Source: Paenibacillus sp. JNUCC32 (GTDB lineage Bacteria > Bacillota > Bacilli > Paenibacillales > Paenibacillaceae). From it: 64,000 nt of DNA. Numbering within the stretch: the stretch's first letter is position 1; each line of letters opens with the position of its first letter. The translations under genes were made by a program, and so were the position numbers. The stretch is from the NCBI RefSeq assembly GCF_014863545.1, contig NZ_CP062260.1, positions 1,860,001 through 1,924,000 on the forward strand, in the 5' to 3' direction. Under the pieces are notes generated by a model, which had not been told where the DNA came from, did no database searches, and saw only the letters and a program-made list of their open reading frames with translations. Below are positions 44,305 to 52,708 of the stretch, piece after piece.

Positions 44305-45543
44305 GTGGAAGCGTTAGCGATTCATGGGGGAGAGCCGGTCAAGACCGGTCCTTTTGGCACAGGCAAAAGATTCGGGGAAGAGGAGGCCGCGCATCTGCTC
44401 GAAGCGCTGGAGCAGAACACGTTGTTTTATCATTTCGGCACCAAGGTTAAACAGTTTTTGACCGATTTCAATGCGATGTACGGCCGGGAATACAGTGTAG
44501 CGACATCCTCCGGCACCGCGGCGATTCATGTGGCGCTGGGTGCGGCAGGGGTCTCCGTAGGGGACGAGGTCATTACAAGCCCGATTACGGACCAGGGAAC
44601 GCTGATCGGCATTCTGTACCAGAATGCGGTCCCCGTGTTTGCCGATCTGGAGCCGTACACTTATAATCTGAATCCGGCCTCGGTCGAGGCCTGTATAACG
44701 CCGAGAACGAAAGCGATCCTTGTCGTCCATCTGGCGGGATATCCGTGCGATATGGACCCGATCATGGAAATCGCGGAAAAGCATGGCATCAAGGTCATTG
44801 AGGATTGCGCACAGGCTTATCTGACCCGGTATAAGGGGAGGCTGGCCGGCACCATTGGCGATTATGGCTGTTTCAGCACGAACGATTTTAAGCATATATC
44901 CACCGGGGACGGGGGCATGGTGCTGATCAATTCGGGAGTGCGCGAGGATTACGAAACCGCTCACGCCTTCGCGGACAAAAACTACCGCCGACTCGGCACC
45001 ACGGTTGACCGGGGAACCAGCTATATTGCGCCGAATTACCGGATGACCGAGCTGCAGGGAGCCGTCGGTATCGCCCAGCTCAAGAAGCTGCCCTGGATTT
45101 GCGGGCGGCGTCAGCAATACGGCGACCGACTCAATGAAGGATTGCAGGGAATCCAGGGCGTCATTCCGCCGCAGGTCGACCCGGAGCATGACTGTACATA
45201 CTGGTTCTACATGCTGCGCCTTGATCTGGGCAAGCTGACGTGCAGCCGCGAAGAGTTTTGCAGGGCGCTGGAGGCTGAGGGGATCCCCAACCGTGCCGGC
45301 TATATCCCGCAGGTATGCTATTTGCAGCCGCTGTTCCAGAACCGGCAGGCTTATCCGGGGAGCCATTTTCCGTTTGACGGCAGCAGCGTCTCTTATGAGC
45401 AAGGCCGTTGTCCTGTCGCGGAGGCGATATTAGACACGGCGGTGCAGATTCCGATGAACGAATTCTACTCGCCCGAGGATATTGAGCATATCATTCAGGC
45501 GGTTGCCAAGGTGGGCGCCTATTATGCGAAAAGCCATGAATAA
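44305..45543 (+). CDS. DegT/DnrJ/EryC1-family sugar aminotransferase
   Basis: A 412-residue PLP enzyme of the DegT family. The SSGTAAIHVAL phosphate-binding region, VIEDCAQAY aspartate, and the PLP lysine Lys196 in STNDFKHIST are present, followed by PNYRMTELQGAVGIAQLKKL. These enzymes transfer an amino group to keto-sugars or catalyse related dehydration. The GTG at 44305 follows GAGGAGG by 9 bases; an upstream ATG at 44287 overlaps that site. An aminotransferase of this kind in a degradative operon is unusual and may convert an amino sugar to its keto form. Confidence 0.88.
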   Translation: MEALAIHGGEPVKTGPFGTGKRFGEEEAAHLLEALEQNTLFYHFGTKVKQFLTDFNAMYGREYSVATSSGTAAIHVALGAAGVSVGDEVITSPITDQGTLIGILYQNAVPVFADLEPYTYNLNPASVEACITPRTKAILVVHLAGYPCDMDPIMEIAEKHGIKVIEDCAQAYLTRYKGRLAGTIGDYGCFSTNDFKHISTGDGGMVLINSGVREDYETAHAFADKNYRRLGTTVDRGTSYIAPNYRMTELQGAVGIAQLKKLPWICGRRQQYGDRLNEGLQGIQGVIPPQVDPEHDCTYWFYMLRLDLGKLTCSREEFCRALEAEGIPNRAGYIPQVCYLQPLFQNRQAYPGSHFPFDGSSVSYEQGRCPVAEAILDTAVQIPMNEFYSPEDIEHIIQAVAKVGAYYAKSHE

Positions 45544-47431
45544 TACGGAAGAAGTGAACGTCAGCAAGGCAACGGGGACGATGGGGGCTTTTGAGCGGAT
45601 CGGCGTACCCGTTGATGTCGACGAGAGCAGATCCGCGGCGGTGTGCCGGAGAGCCGACGGGACCGAGCGCATCGTAATCGCAGCCCGGGGATATGTGCTG
45701 ATCGCGGATCCGGGAACAGGAAGCAGCACCCAGCTTTATTTTCCAGAAGGCGAGGGCCAGTATCCGTTTGCGTCGATCAGTGATTCCCGGGGATGGTTCT
45801 ATACGGGAGCAGGCCGTTATTTTTACGTTATCGATCCGTTCACCCCGGCTTTTGTGGGGCAGCACCGGGTACCTGAAGGGGAAGAGGGAGCCGGTTTTGC
45901 ATTTGCCTTGAATGAAAATGGTCGGGTCTACGCAACAACTTATCCGGGAAGCTATCTGATTGAGTTCGATGCTTCGTCAAACTCCTCGCGTACCTTATGC
46001 AGGCTGGATGCCGAGAGGAAGTATGCCATGACGCTCGCCTGCGGAAGCGGGGGGAAGGTCTATGCCGGACTGGGCACGACGTCGCCGGCCATCGCCTGCT
46101 TTCATAAGGAAACCGGAGTGTTGGAGATCGTACTGGAGGGGCCGCCGGATACGACGGGCAGCGGTGCCGTTCACCAAGGCTGGGACGGCGCCGTTTACGG
46201 CTGGCTGCCATCCGGGGAGAACGGAGCCGGCATATGGTACCTGCTGGGCGAGCAGGGGGCAGAGCAGGTGGCGGCAGAGGAGGTTAACCCGTCCCTGTAT
46301 AAGGGGGCAGGATACAACAAGCTGCACCGGGACCTTGACGCCGGTCGAGTGCTGCTGAAATGGCAGCTGTCCGACAGGCAGATCGAAATCACGGAAGCGG
46401 ACGGAAGCCTGAGCCGGCTTCCGCTTGCCTACAAGGGAGGCGGAACGTCACTCTCCCCGCTGTTCGGAGGTCCGGACGGCATTCTATACGGCACTTCCAA
46501 TCACCCGCTTCATCTGTTCACGTACGATACCGCAGCCGAGCGTCTGACCGATTGGGGCGGCGATATCGTGGAGCGGGGAGGCGGCGGCAATATTGCCGCT
46601 TATGCGGCTCAAGGCAGCATCATCGTGGGTGCGGCTTATGCCGGCGGCCTGGTCCATTTGCTGGATACGACGAAAGAATGGTGCACGGAACAAGGACCTC
46701 ATCGGAATCCCCGGCTGATCTATGAAAATGCCGCTGTCCACAGGCCGAGATGCGCAGTCGCGCATCCGGACGGCCGCCATGTGTTGTACGGCGGCTTTCC
46801 CGGTTATGGTGCGGCCGGCGGCGGGCTCGGCATCGTGGATGTGCTGACCGGGCAAGTGGAGATGCTGGAGAACCGGGAAATGGTCAGCGGGCAGAGTACG
46901 ATTTCGCTTGCCGTGCTGCCGGATGGCAGGGTATTCGGCGGCACCAGCATCGAGACGCCCGGCGGCGGGATCAGCATAGCCGAGGAAGCGGTGATGTATG
47001 AGTTGAATTGGCCTGCCCGTCAAGTGATTCGGCGCTGGGTACCGGTTCCGGGAGCCAGGGAAATCGCTCAGCTGATTTCCGGCGCTAACGGTCTTCTCTA
47101 TGGCATGACCTCGGAATCGGTGTTCTTTGTTTACGATGCAGGACTGCAAAAGATCATTCATTGCTGCGATCTATCCTCCTGGGGCGGTATTGTCCGGCAG
47201 GGACTGCTCATGATCGAGCGCAAGGGGCATCCATTCCTTCTGGGTCTGCTGAGCGGGGCGTTGTTCACCGTAAATACAGTAAGTATGCAGCCGGAGCTGC
47301 TGGAAGTGCTTCCGGTCGAAGCGACCAGCGGAATCGCCTGCCTGAACGGAGACGTGTATTTCGGTTCCGGTGCTGAGCTGTGGCGGTATCGGATGGAAGA
47401 GGAGGGTGATTACTTATATGACTCGCTTTAA
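45536..47431 (+). CDS. Intracellular beta-propeller protein of unknown function
   Basis: A ~631-residue protein that I read as one or two beta-propellers: many blades repeat a strand pattern of the type G-x-VYA/LYG-x-x-x-x-x-x-x-L-x-x-(Y/F)D (for example GRVYATTYPGSYLIEFD, GKVYAGLGTTSPAIACF, GILYGTSNHPLHLFTYD, GLLYGMTSESVFFVYD). There is no signal peptide. It may be a lactonase, lyase or binding subunit; no catalytic residues are obvious. The start is uncertain: ATG 45536 overlaps the aminotransferase by 8 bases but has a poor ribosome site, and ATG 45581 behind GGGGACG is an alternative. Confidence 0.6.
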   Translation: MNNTEEVNVSKATGTMGAFERIGVPVDVDESRSAAVCRRADGTERIVIAARGYVLIADPGTGSSTQLYFPEGEGQYPFASISDSRGWFYTGAGRYFYVIDPFTPAFVGQHRVPEGEEGAGFAFALNENGRVYATTYPGSYLIEFDASSNSSRTLCRLDAERKYAMTLACGSGGKVYAGLGTTSPAIACFHKETGVLEIVLEGPPDTTGSGAVHQGWDGAVYGWLPSGENGAGIWYLLGEQGAEQVAAEEVNPSLYKGAGYNKLHRDLDAGRVLLKWQLSDRQIEITEADGSLSRLPLAYKGGGTSLSPLFGGPDGILYGTSNHPLHLFTYDTAAERLTDWGGDIVERGGGGNIAAYAAQGSIIVGAAYAGGLVHLLDTTKEWCTEQGPHRNPRLIYENAAVHRPRCAVAHPDGRHVLYGGFPGYGAAGGGLGIVDVLTGQVEMLENREMVSGQSTISLAVLPDGRVFGGTSIETPGGGISIAEEAVMYELNWPARQVIRRWVPVPGAREIAQLISGANGLLYGMTSESVFFVYDAGLQKIIHCCDLSSWGGIVRQGLLMIERKGHPFLLGLLSGALFTVNTVSMQPELLEVLPVEATSGIACLNGDVYFGSGAELWRYRMEEEGDYLYDSL

Positions 47432-48446
47432 TGGGGAAATTGTGCCGCTGTTAGAGGGAATCCATACTCTTGAGGCCTGGATGGAGAAGGAGTCCAGGCT
47501 GAAAGCACGCTGGCTGCAGCTGCTGGGGGAGCCCCCGGAGCCGGTTGATTATAAGCCGAGAGCCGTCGCAGACAGCGGGGGCTTTCGGGTGCTTTCCGTG
47601 CATGAGGAAGAAGATCACACTAGACAGGCGATTATGTACGAATCACCGGACGGGGATTCGATCCCGGCTTATCTGTTGCTCCCTTCAGGAAAGCCTGCTG
47701 CAGGAGGATTCCCCGCTGTACTTGCCCTTCACCCGACAACCGAGAATGGAAAAGACGATGTATGTCTGGCTTCCGGACGGGCGAACCGGCAGTATGGTCT
47801 AGAGCTGGTACAGCGCGGCTTTGCCGTGCTGGCTCCGGATTCCATCACGTTCGGTGACCGAATCTATGAAGGGGAAGCGCCGTTTCAAACGGCTCCATTC
47901 TATCAACGGCACCAGGCCTGGACCGCAGTCGGCAAAATGATCTCCGATCATATGGCGGGGGTCGACGTGCTGTCCTCGCTGCCACAGGTAAATCCACGCC
48001 GGATCGGCGTCATCGGCCACTCGCTTGGCGGCTATAACGGCTGGTTTCTGGCGGGAATGGATAAACGCATCAAGGCCGTCGTCTCGAGCTGCGGATTTAC
48101 GATGTTCCGCGGCGATCCGGAGCCGAACCGCTGGGGCCTTCGGGAATGGTTTTCCCATATCCCATCCATTACGGACACCCTGAGGAGCGGCTCCCTTCCG
48201 TTTGAGTGGCATGAAATCGCGGCGCTTGCAGCTCCGGTGCCGATGTTGATGTGGTCCGGAACGCGAGACCCGATTTTTCCGAACTGGAGAGAGATTGTCA
48301 CGGGACTGGGGGAGCTGGATGGTTTGTATGATTTTCTGGGCGCTTCATCTGCTTTCGAGTGCTGGACCGGTCATGAAGGGCACGATTTTCCGCCGGATAT
48401 CCGGCAGCGTGCCTATGCTTTTCTTGAAAAACAGCTTGCCGAGTAA
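47418..48446 (+). CDS. Alpha/beta hydrolase (acetyl-esterase/dienelactone-hydrolase-like)
   Basis: A 342-residue hydrolase with nucleophile elbow GHSLGGYNGW (Ser202), acid in SGTRDPIFPN and His in GHEGHDFPPD. The sequence resembles carbohydrate esterases or dienelactone-hydrolase-like enzymes. No signal peptide, so cytoplasmic. ATG 47418 has GGAGGG 11 bases upstream and overlaps the propeller gene by 14 bases; a GTG at 47370 in frame would overlap further. It is likely to remove an ester group from the imported glycan. Confidence 0.82.
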   Translation: MTRFNGEIVPLLEGIHTLEAWMEKESRLKARWLQLLGEPPEPVDYKPRAVADSGGFRVLSVHEEEDHTRQAIMYESPDGDSIPAYLLLPSGKPAAGGFPAVLALHPTTENGKDDVCLASGRANRQYGLELVQRGFAVLAPDSITFGDRIYEGEAPFQTAPFYQRHQAWTAVGKMISDHMAGVDVLSSLPQVNPRRIGVIGHSLGGYNGWFLAGMDKRIKAVVSSCGFTMFRGDPEPNRWGLREWFSHIPSITDTLRSGSLPFEWHEIAALAAPVPMLMWSGTRDPIFPNWREIVTGLGELDGLYDFLGASSAFECWTGHEGHDFPPDIRQRAYAFLEKQLAE

Positions 48447-48517
48447 AATATATACGCGTTCTTTATCCGGAGTGCATGGAATCCTGATGTCCCTCATGAT
48501 ATACTGATTTTTATAGA

Positions 48518-48526
48518 CATGTATAG
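48518..48526 (+). promoter_or_regulatory. Second copy of the ACATGTATA operator core
   Basis: The 9-base core of the 36240-36255 palindrome recurs 12 bases before the GntR-fusion start codon, partly overlapping its ribosome site. Only one half of the site is well conserved, so support is weak. Confidence 0.25.
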
Positions 48527-48538
48527 GAGCGGTATATA

Positions 48539-49990
48539 TTGTTGCGTAGAAGAAATGAATTTCATGAGCGTTATGAACGCTTTGTCCAGGAATTGAGGAA
48601 TGAAATCGTTGCCGGTGTTCTTCAGCCGGGTGAATTTATTTTGCCGGAAAACACGCTTAGCCAAAAATACGAAATGAGCCGGGTATCAATCCGGAAGGCG
48701 CTGGATGAGCTGGTGAACGAAGGATTGATCGAGAAAATCGCGGGCAAGGGCAACCGGGTGAAGGTGCCGGATGAGGACAGAACGCCTGTCGTGCTGAGAC
48801 TCGCCTGGTTCTCTTCTTCCTATGAGATTCCGATTATCGAAAAAATGATCGAGGCGTTCGAGCGGAAGCATCCGTTCGTTCAGGTGGAGATGGTGCTGTA
48901 TTCCGAGGATTTCTACACCGAAACCATCATCCGGTCCATTGAGGACGGTCAAGGGCCTGATCTGTTTATTATGTCGGATCAGCATTTCCGGGAATGGACC
49001 GAAAGCGGGCGCACGAATCTGCTGACAGGGTATGTTCCTCCCCGTCTGATGGAGGAAGGGGTCAGCTATCCGCGGGTCTTCGAGCTGTTCAATCATGAAG
49101 GCGGCATGCTCGCGGCGCCGTTTGTGTTCTCGCCGGTAGTCATCTGTTATAACCGATCGATCTTCCGTCAGCACGGCCTGTCTCACCCCGTCAGTCTTGG
49201 CGACTGGCAGCAGTTGCTGGAGGCGGCCAAAGCCAGCACATCGGCCCCGAACGAAGACGGTATGACCGATCATTACGGGTTCTGCTTCTCTTCGTCCCCC
49301 AACCGCTGGCCGGTCTTCCTGCTTCAAAATGACGGCAGCATCATGGCTGCAGACCGCAGCCGGAGCACGATGGCGGACGAACGGAACATCGAAGCGCTGG
49401 AGTTTTGCGTATCGCTGATGTACAAGGAACATGTGTCGCCGATCTTTTCCCATGGCAGCAGCCATTTAGCCGAAAGCTTGTTTATGAAGGAACGGGTTGC
49501 GATGATCATGTCCACTTATTATTTCATGAATGAATTCCGCGACCATTCCATCGACTGGGATGTGATGACCTTGCCGAAAGGGACCAAGCCCGCCACTATA
49601 CTGCTAGGCGGGGGTCTGTCGATCAACGCTGCGAGCAGTCATCGGAACATCGCCGAAAAACTCGTGGATTTTATGACGGGCGAGGAAGCACAGAAACTGC
49701 TGAAACAGTACGGGTGCACCATTCCGGTGTTACGGTCTGTTGCCGAGGATGACAGCCTGCTGAATCCGGACATTCATCCGCAGCACTATAACCGTTATCT
49801 CGAGGTGCTGCCGCATGCTTACCCGCTGCATATCCTCAACATGAACCAATCTGAGATATTGACGCTGCTGGATGAACTGAATCTGCTGTGGGCCGGCATG
49901 GAAACCCCGGCGGATACCTGCACCCGGATCGAGCAACTCTTCAACTCCCGGCTGGGCTTGAAGGGCGCCGGTACCGGGATGGAGAAGTGA
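48539..49990 (+). CDS. GntR DNA-binding domain fused to a solute-binding-protein domain
   Basis: A 483-residue cytoplasmic regulator. Residues ~10-80 form a GntR-type winged helix (GEFILPENTLSQKYEMSR, then VSIRKALDELVNEGLIEKI). From ~87 onward the chain is a family 1 extracellular-binding-protein fold (MIEAFERKHPFVQVEMVLYSEDF, GQGPDLFIMSDQHF, APFVFSPVVICYNRSIFRQHGL, EKLVDFMTGEEAQKLLKQYG) with no signal peptide. A transporter's binding domain has thus been recruited as the ligand sensor of a repressor. The start is a TTG at 48539 with AGGAG 9 bases upstream. It closes the glycan operon and is its likely regulator, inactivated by the imported sugar. Confidence 0.88.
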   Translation: MLRRRNEFHERYERFVQELRNEIVAGVLQPGEFILPENTLSQKYEMSRVSIRKALDELVNEGLIEKIAGKGNRVKVPDEDRTPVVLRLAWFSSSYEIPIIEKMIEAFERKHPFVQVEMVLYSEDFYTETIIRSIEDGQGPDLFIMSDQHFREWTESGRTNLLTGYVPPRLMEEGVSYPRVFELFNHEGGMLAAPFVFSPVVICYNRSIFRQHGLSHPVSLGDWQQLLEAAKASTSAPNEDGMTDHYGFCFSSSPNRWPVFLLQNDGSIMAADRSRSTMADERNIEALEFCVSLMYKEHVSPIFSHGSSHLAESLFMKERVAMIMSTYYFMNEFRDHSIDWDVMTLPKGTKPATILLGGGLSINAASSHRNIAEKLVDFMTGEEAQKLLKQYGCTIPVLRSVAEDDSLLNPDIHPQHYNRYLEVLPHAYPLHILNMNQSEILTLLDELNLLWAGMETPADTCTRIEQLFNSRLGLKGAGTGMEK

Positions 49991-50009
49991 CGAATCGGTA
50001 AAAAAAGAG

Positions 50010-50068
50010 CACCTTCAGGAGAACGAAGCCATGTCGTAAGAGATGGAGACGGTCTTGAAGGTGTTTTT
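50010..50068 (+). terminator. Terminator after the GntR-fusion gene
   Basis: CACCTTCA (50010-50017) pairs with TGAAGGTG (50056-50063) around a 38-base loop, followed by TTTTT. The reverse strand has a long A-run before it and may also end the convergent WYL gene. Confidence 0.65.
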
Positions 50069-50132
50069 ATGTTGGCAGCAAGATGCATCTATCCGTTAGA
50101 AATTGCCGACATGTTCATTTGAAAGAACCTTT

Positions 50133-51041
50133 TCAAGAATATTTATCGACCATTTTAAGCAAATAATTGCGAAACTCCTCCACGTATGATTTCGGTTCTA
50201 CGATTTCTAGATTTGTACCGAAACTTGCTAAAAATTGAAATCCAATAGGGTTCTGAGGAATTTGGATGGTAGCCAGGTAATATTCAGAACTGTGGCTTTC
50301 AATACTCTTTCGACCGTACCTTTCAATAAACTGATCTTTTATGCCGGGCGCAATCAACGCTTTAATGGCGACTAGTTGCGGCTGATAACTGGCAGCGTCT
50401 TGTTCTAATGCATAATCTCTCGGGTTAAAGGCTTCTTCATTCATATTGAGATTATCGATCCTGGATAATTTAAATGTTCTATAGCTCTGGCGATGTAAAC
50501 AGAATCCCTTCAAATACCAACTCGTTTCGCTAAAATGAAGCTGATACGGCTCGACGATTCGATTCGTTATCATGCCATTTTTATCTATATAATCAAATGA
50601 AATCAACTTTTTCCCTATGATCGATTCTTGGCATGTCTTCAAGGTTTGAAGAATTTCGGACCGACCCTCCCAATCATAAAATGATAAACGGACTGAACCT
50701 TTCAGTGACATGGGGTGAACCATGGCCTCCATTTTTTTAATCGTGATTTCAACTTCCTCGCTAATTAGAATTTGTTCCAATCCGCCGAGCGCAGTCAATA
50801 TATTTTCTAGGTCGGAGCTGTTTAAAAGTCGCTTATCCACCTTGTATTCGTCCATAATACCGTATCCGCCATGAATTCCATGAACAGAATAGATGGGAAT
50901 GTTGGATAAACTCAGTGTTTCCATATCGCGAAGAATCGTTCTTTTGGAAACGTTAAATAATTGTGCGAATTCTTTTGTTGAAACAATATCTTTTTTCAGC
51001 AAAATCATGATTATAGATATTAATCTCTCAACCTTCTCCAT
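50133..51041 (-). CDS. WYL-domain regulator, YafY/DeoR-type
   Basis: A 302-residue regulator. The N-terminal winged helix (VSTKEFAQLFNVSKRTILRDMETLSLSNIPIYSVHGIHGGYGI) is of the HTH-11/DeoR type, followed by a WYL domain with SFDYIDKNG...VEPYQLHFSETSWYLKGFCLHRQSYRTFKLSRID, and a WCX-like C-terminus. WYL domains sense nucleic-acid-related or other small ligands. The ATG at 51041 is preceded by GAGGGACGGCT; the in-frame ATG at 51113 would add 24 residues without a ribosome site. It is divergent from the VOC-family gene, 98 bases away, which it likely controls. Confidence 0.88.
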   Translation of the reverse strand: MEKVERLISIIMILLKKDIVSTKEFAQLFNVSKRTILRDMETLSLSNIPIYSVHGIHGGYGIMDEYKVDKRLLNSSDLENILTALGGLEQILISEEVEITIKKMEAMVHPMSLKGSVRLSFYDWEGRSEILQTLKTCQESIIGKKLISFDYIDKNGMITNRIVEPYQLHFSETSWYLKGFCLHRQSYRTFKLSRIDNLNMNEEAFNPRDYALEQDAASYQPQLVAIKALIAPGIKDQFIERYGRKSIESHSSEYYLATIQIPQNPIGFQFLASFGTNLEIVEPKSYVEEFRNYLLKMVDKYS

Positions 51042-51139
51042 AGCCGTCCCTCGTTCGGTATAAAATTTTAAATGGTGACATACGTCTGTCACCACTAATA
51101 AATTATACTTCATTTATCAAAAGAAGGAGGTACAACTTT

Positions 51140-51604
51140 ATGTCAGCTATTGCATATTTGAACTTTGATGGAATCGCCGAAGAAGCGATTGAATTTTATT
51201 CGGAGGCTTTACAGGCGAACGAGGTAAAAAAAGTGAAATTTAAGGATTTTCCGCAGGATCCAAACTATCCATTGCCAGACAATGAACTCAATATGATCAT
51301 GGAGTCCTCGGTTGAATTTGCAGGCGGAAAAATCATGATGTCGGATATTTTGCCTTCCATGAAGCAGGTAACGGGTGAGTTGGTGAAAGGAAACAGCATA
51401 CTTATTAGTCTAGTCATGGAGGATCAACAAGCATTGGAAGAATACTTTAACCAATTGTCTGTTGGCGGCCATGTTGTGATGCCGTTATCCAATACTCCTT
51501 GGTCTTCGTGCTTTGGATTGCTGGTTGATAAATTCGGAGTTGCCTGGAAATTTAATCGTGACGCAGATCGCTTCCTGGATAAAGTCATTTCAAACAAACA
51601 GTAA
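51140..51604 (+). CDS. VOC/PhnB-like glyoxalase-superfamily protein
   Basis: A 154-residue protein of the glyoxalase/bleomycin-resistance superfamily, PhnB-like branch: YLNFDGIAEEAIEFYSEAL near the start, GGKIMMSD, LISLVMEDQQALEEYFNQL and PWSSCFGLLVDKFGVAWKFN at the end. The enzyme activity of this branch is undefined. It is divergent from a WYL-family regulator, a very common arrangement in Bacillales. AAGGAGG precedes the ATG by 8 bases. Confidence 0.88.
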   Translation: MSAIAYLNFDGIAEEAIEFYSEALQANEVKKVKFKDFPQDPNYPLPDNELNMIMESSVEFAGGKIMMSDILPSMKQVTGELVKGNSILISLVMEDQQALEEYFNQLSVGGHVVMPLSNTPWSSCFGLLVDKFGVAWKFNRDADRFLDKVISNKQ

Positions 51605-51612
51605 CGCATTTT

Positions 51613-51648
51613 AAAACATGGCCTTCCAATGAAAGGCCATGTTTTGAT
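51613..51648 (+). terminator. Terminator after the VOC gene
   Basis: A 13-bp perfect stem AAAACATGGCCTT / AAGGCCATGTTTT with a 7-base loop; the stem's own T-run ends the hairpin. Confidence 0.8.
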
Positions 51649-51683
51649 ACTCTCATTAGAAAGGAGGAGGATGGGTATTAGCT

Positions 51684-52253
51684 ATGAAAATTGAGCATGT
51701 CATTCCAGCAGAATCGAGAGAGGATTTAAGGATTTGGCTGCAGAACCATGGCAAGACCGAGAAGTCTTGCTGGGTATTGGTTAGTATGACGCCAACCCCT
51801 GATATGTTGTTATATTTGGACGTCGTTGAGGAAGCTTTATGCTTTGGATGGATTGACGGCATTAAAAAGAAAATGTCCGAAACCGAGCTGGCCCAGAGAC
51901 TGTCTCCTAGAAGCAAAAAAAGCTCATGGACCGAATTGAATAAAGAACGTGTCCGCCGCCTCGAAAAGTTGGGCTTCATGAGTGACGAAGGCAGAAGAGT
52001 TCTTCCTGACATGGATCCCGGTTCTTTCAGAATAGAGGGGGTCATAGAACAAAGGCTAAAGGAGGAAAAACTAGTATTTGAGAATTTCGTGGCATTTCCG
52101 GATCTTTATAAAAGAGTTCGGATTGATACAATACAAAGCTATAAGAATCAGCCGGAATTATTCAAGAGCAGATTAGACAAATTCATATCCAACACAAGAG
52201 AAAACAAAATGTACGGTCAATGGAACGATCATGGCCGTCTGCTAGAGTATTAA
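51684..52253 (+). CDS. YdeI/OmpD-associated-family protein
   Basis: A 189-residue soluble protein of the YdeI/OmdA-like family, recognised by TEKSCWVLVSMTP, EEALCFGWIDGIKKKM, RLSPRSKKSSWTELNKERVRRLEKLGFM and the C-terminal helical region. The family occurs in many bacteria and its function is poorly defined. A strong AAAGGAGGAGG site lies upstream, though at a 14-base spacing. The 3' end abuts a truncated SMI1/KNR4-like gene on the other strand. Confidence 0.82.
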   Translation: MKIEHVIPAESREDLRIWLQNHGKTEKSCWVLVSMTPTPDMLLYLDVVEEALCFGWIDGIKKKMSETELAQRLSPRSKKSSWTELNKERVRRLEKLGFMSDEGRRVLPDMDPGSFRIEGVIEQRLKEEKLVFENFVAFPDLYKRVRIDTIQSYKNQPELFKSRLDKFISNTRENKMYGQWNDHGRLLEY

Positions 52254-52257
52254 TATT

Positions 52258-52524
52258 TTCTTCCAAACTGAGCATTTCAAATTCATTCCATTTAAAATCA
52301 GTATCGGAGCGATTATTGTATTCATCCTCGCAAAGAAACCAGGTCTTCTCATCAGGTGTGATGCATCGTTTTACAACACTTAAAAATTCCAAATAATCAT
52401 TAGGGATTTCCTTATATCTTGATAACAAGCTGCCAGCTAAATGTAACTGATGATCCTGATTTGTGGTTATCGTCCAACCGTTGTCTTCAGCCCAAATCAT
52501 AAATTCATTTATTTTGTCATTCAT
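52258..52524 (-). pseudogene. 3'-truncated SMI1/KNR4-like gene
   Basis: The first ~88 codons read as the N-terminal half of an SMI1/KNR4-family protein (MNDKINEFMIWAEDNGW, IPNDYLEFLSVVKRC, TWFLCEDEYNN, FKWNEFEMLSLEE). The family is normally 140-190 residues. Beyond SLEE the frame runs into the antisense of the YdeI-like gene and loses all similarity, so the C-terminal half has been deleted at about position 52258. Such proteins often act as immunity proteins for contact-dependent toxins; this copy is probably non-functional. Confidence 0.5.
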
Positions 52525-52708
52525 GGTCCACCTTCTCCCAACGTATTCACTCCAATTTCTTATAGGTTCTGATTAATATTCTAGTCAGACTTTTCATATC
52601 CTTCTGGAACTCAAAGTGCATTCCATATTTCGATGAGTATCGAATAGAACTCGGTTTATACTATATACAAAAGTACGCCAGTCGATAATAGATGGGGAGA
52701 GGTATGGT

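Noticed and set aside
44314..45402. 362-codon open frame on the minus strand
   Set aside because: It is fully antisense to the DegT aminotransferase; its translation is rich in Arg/His/Leu without domains and has no ribosome site.
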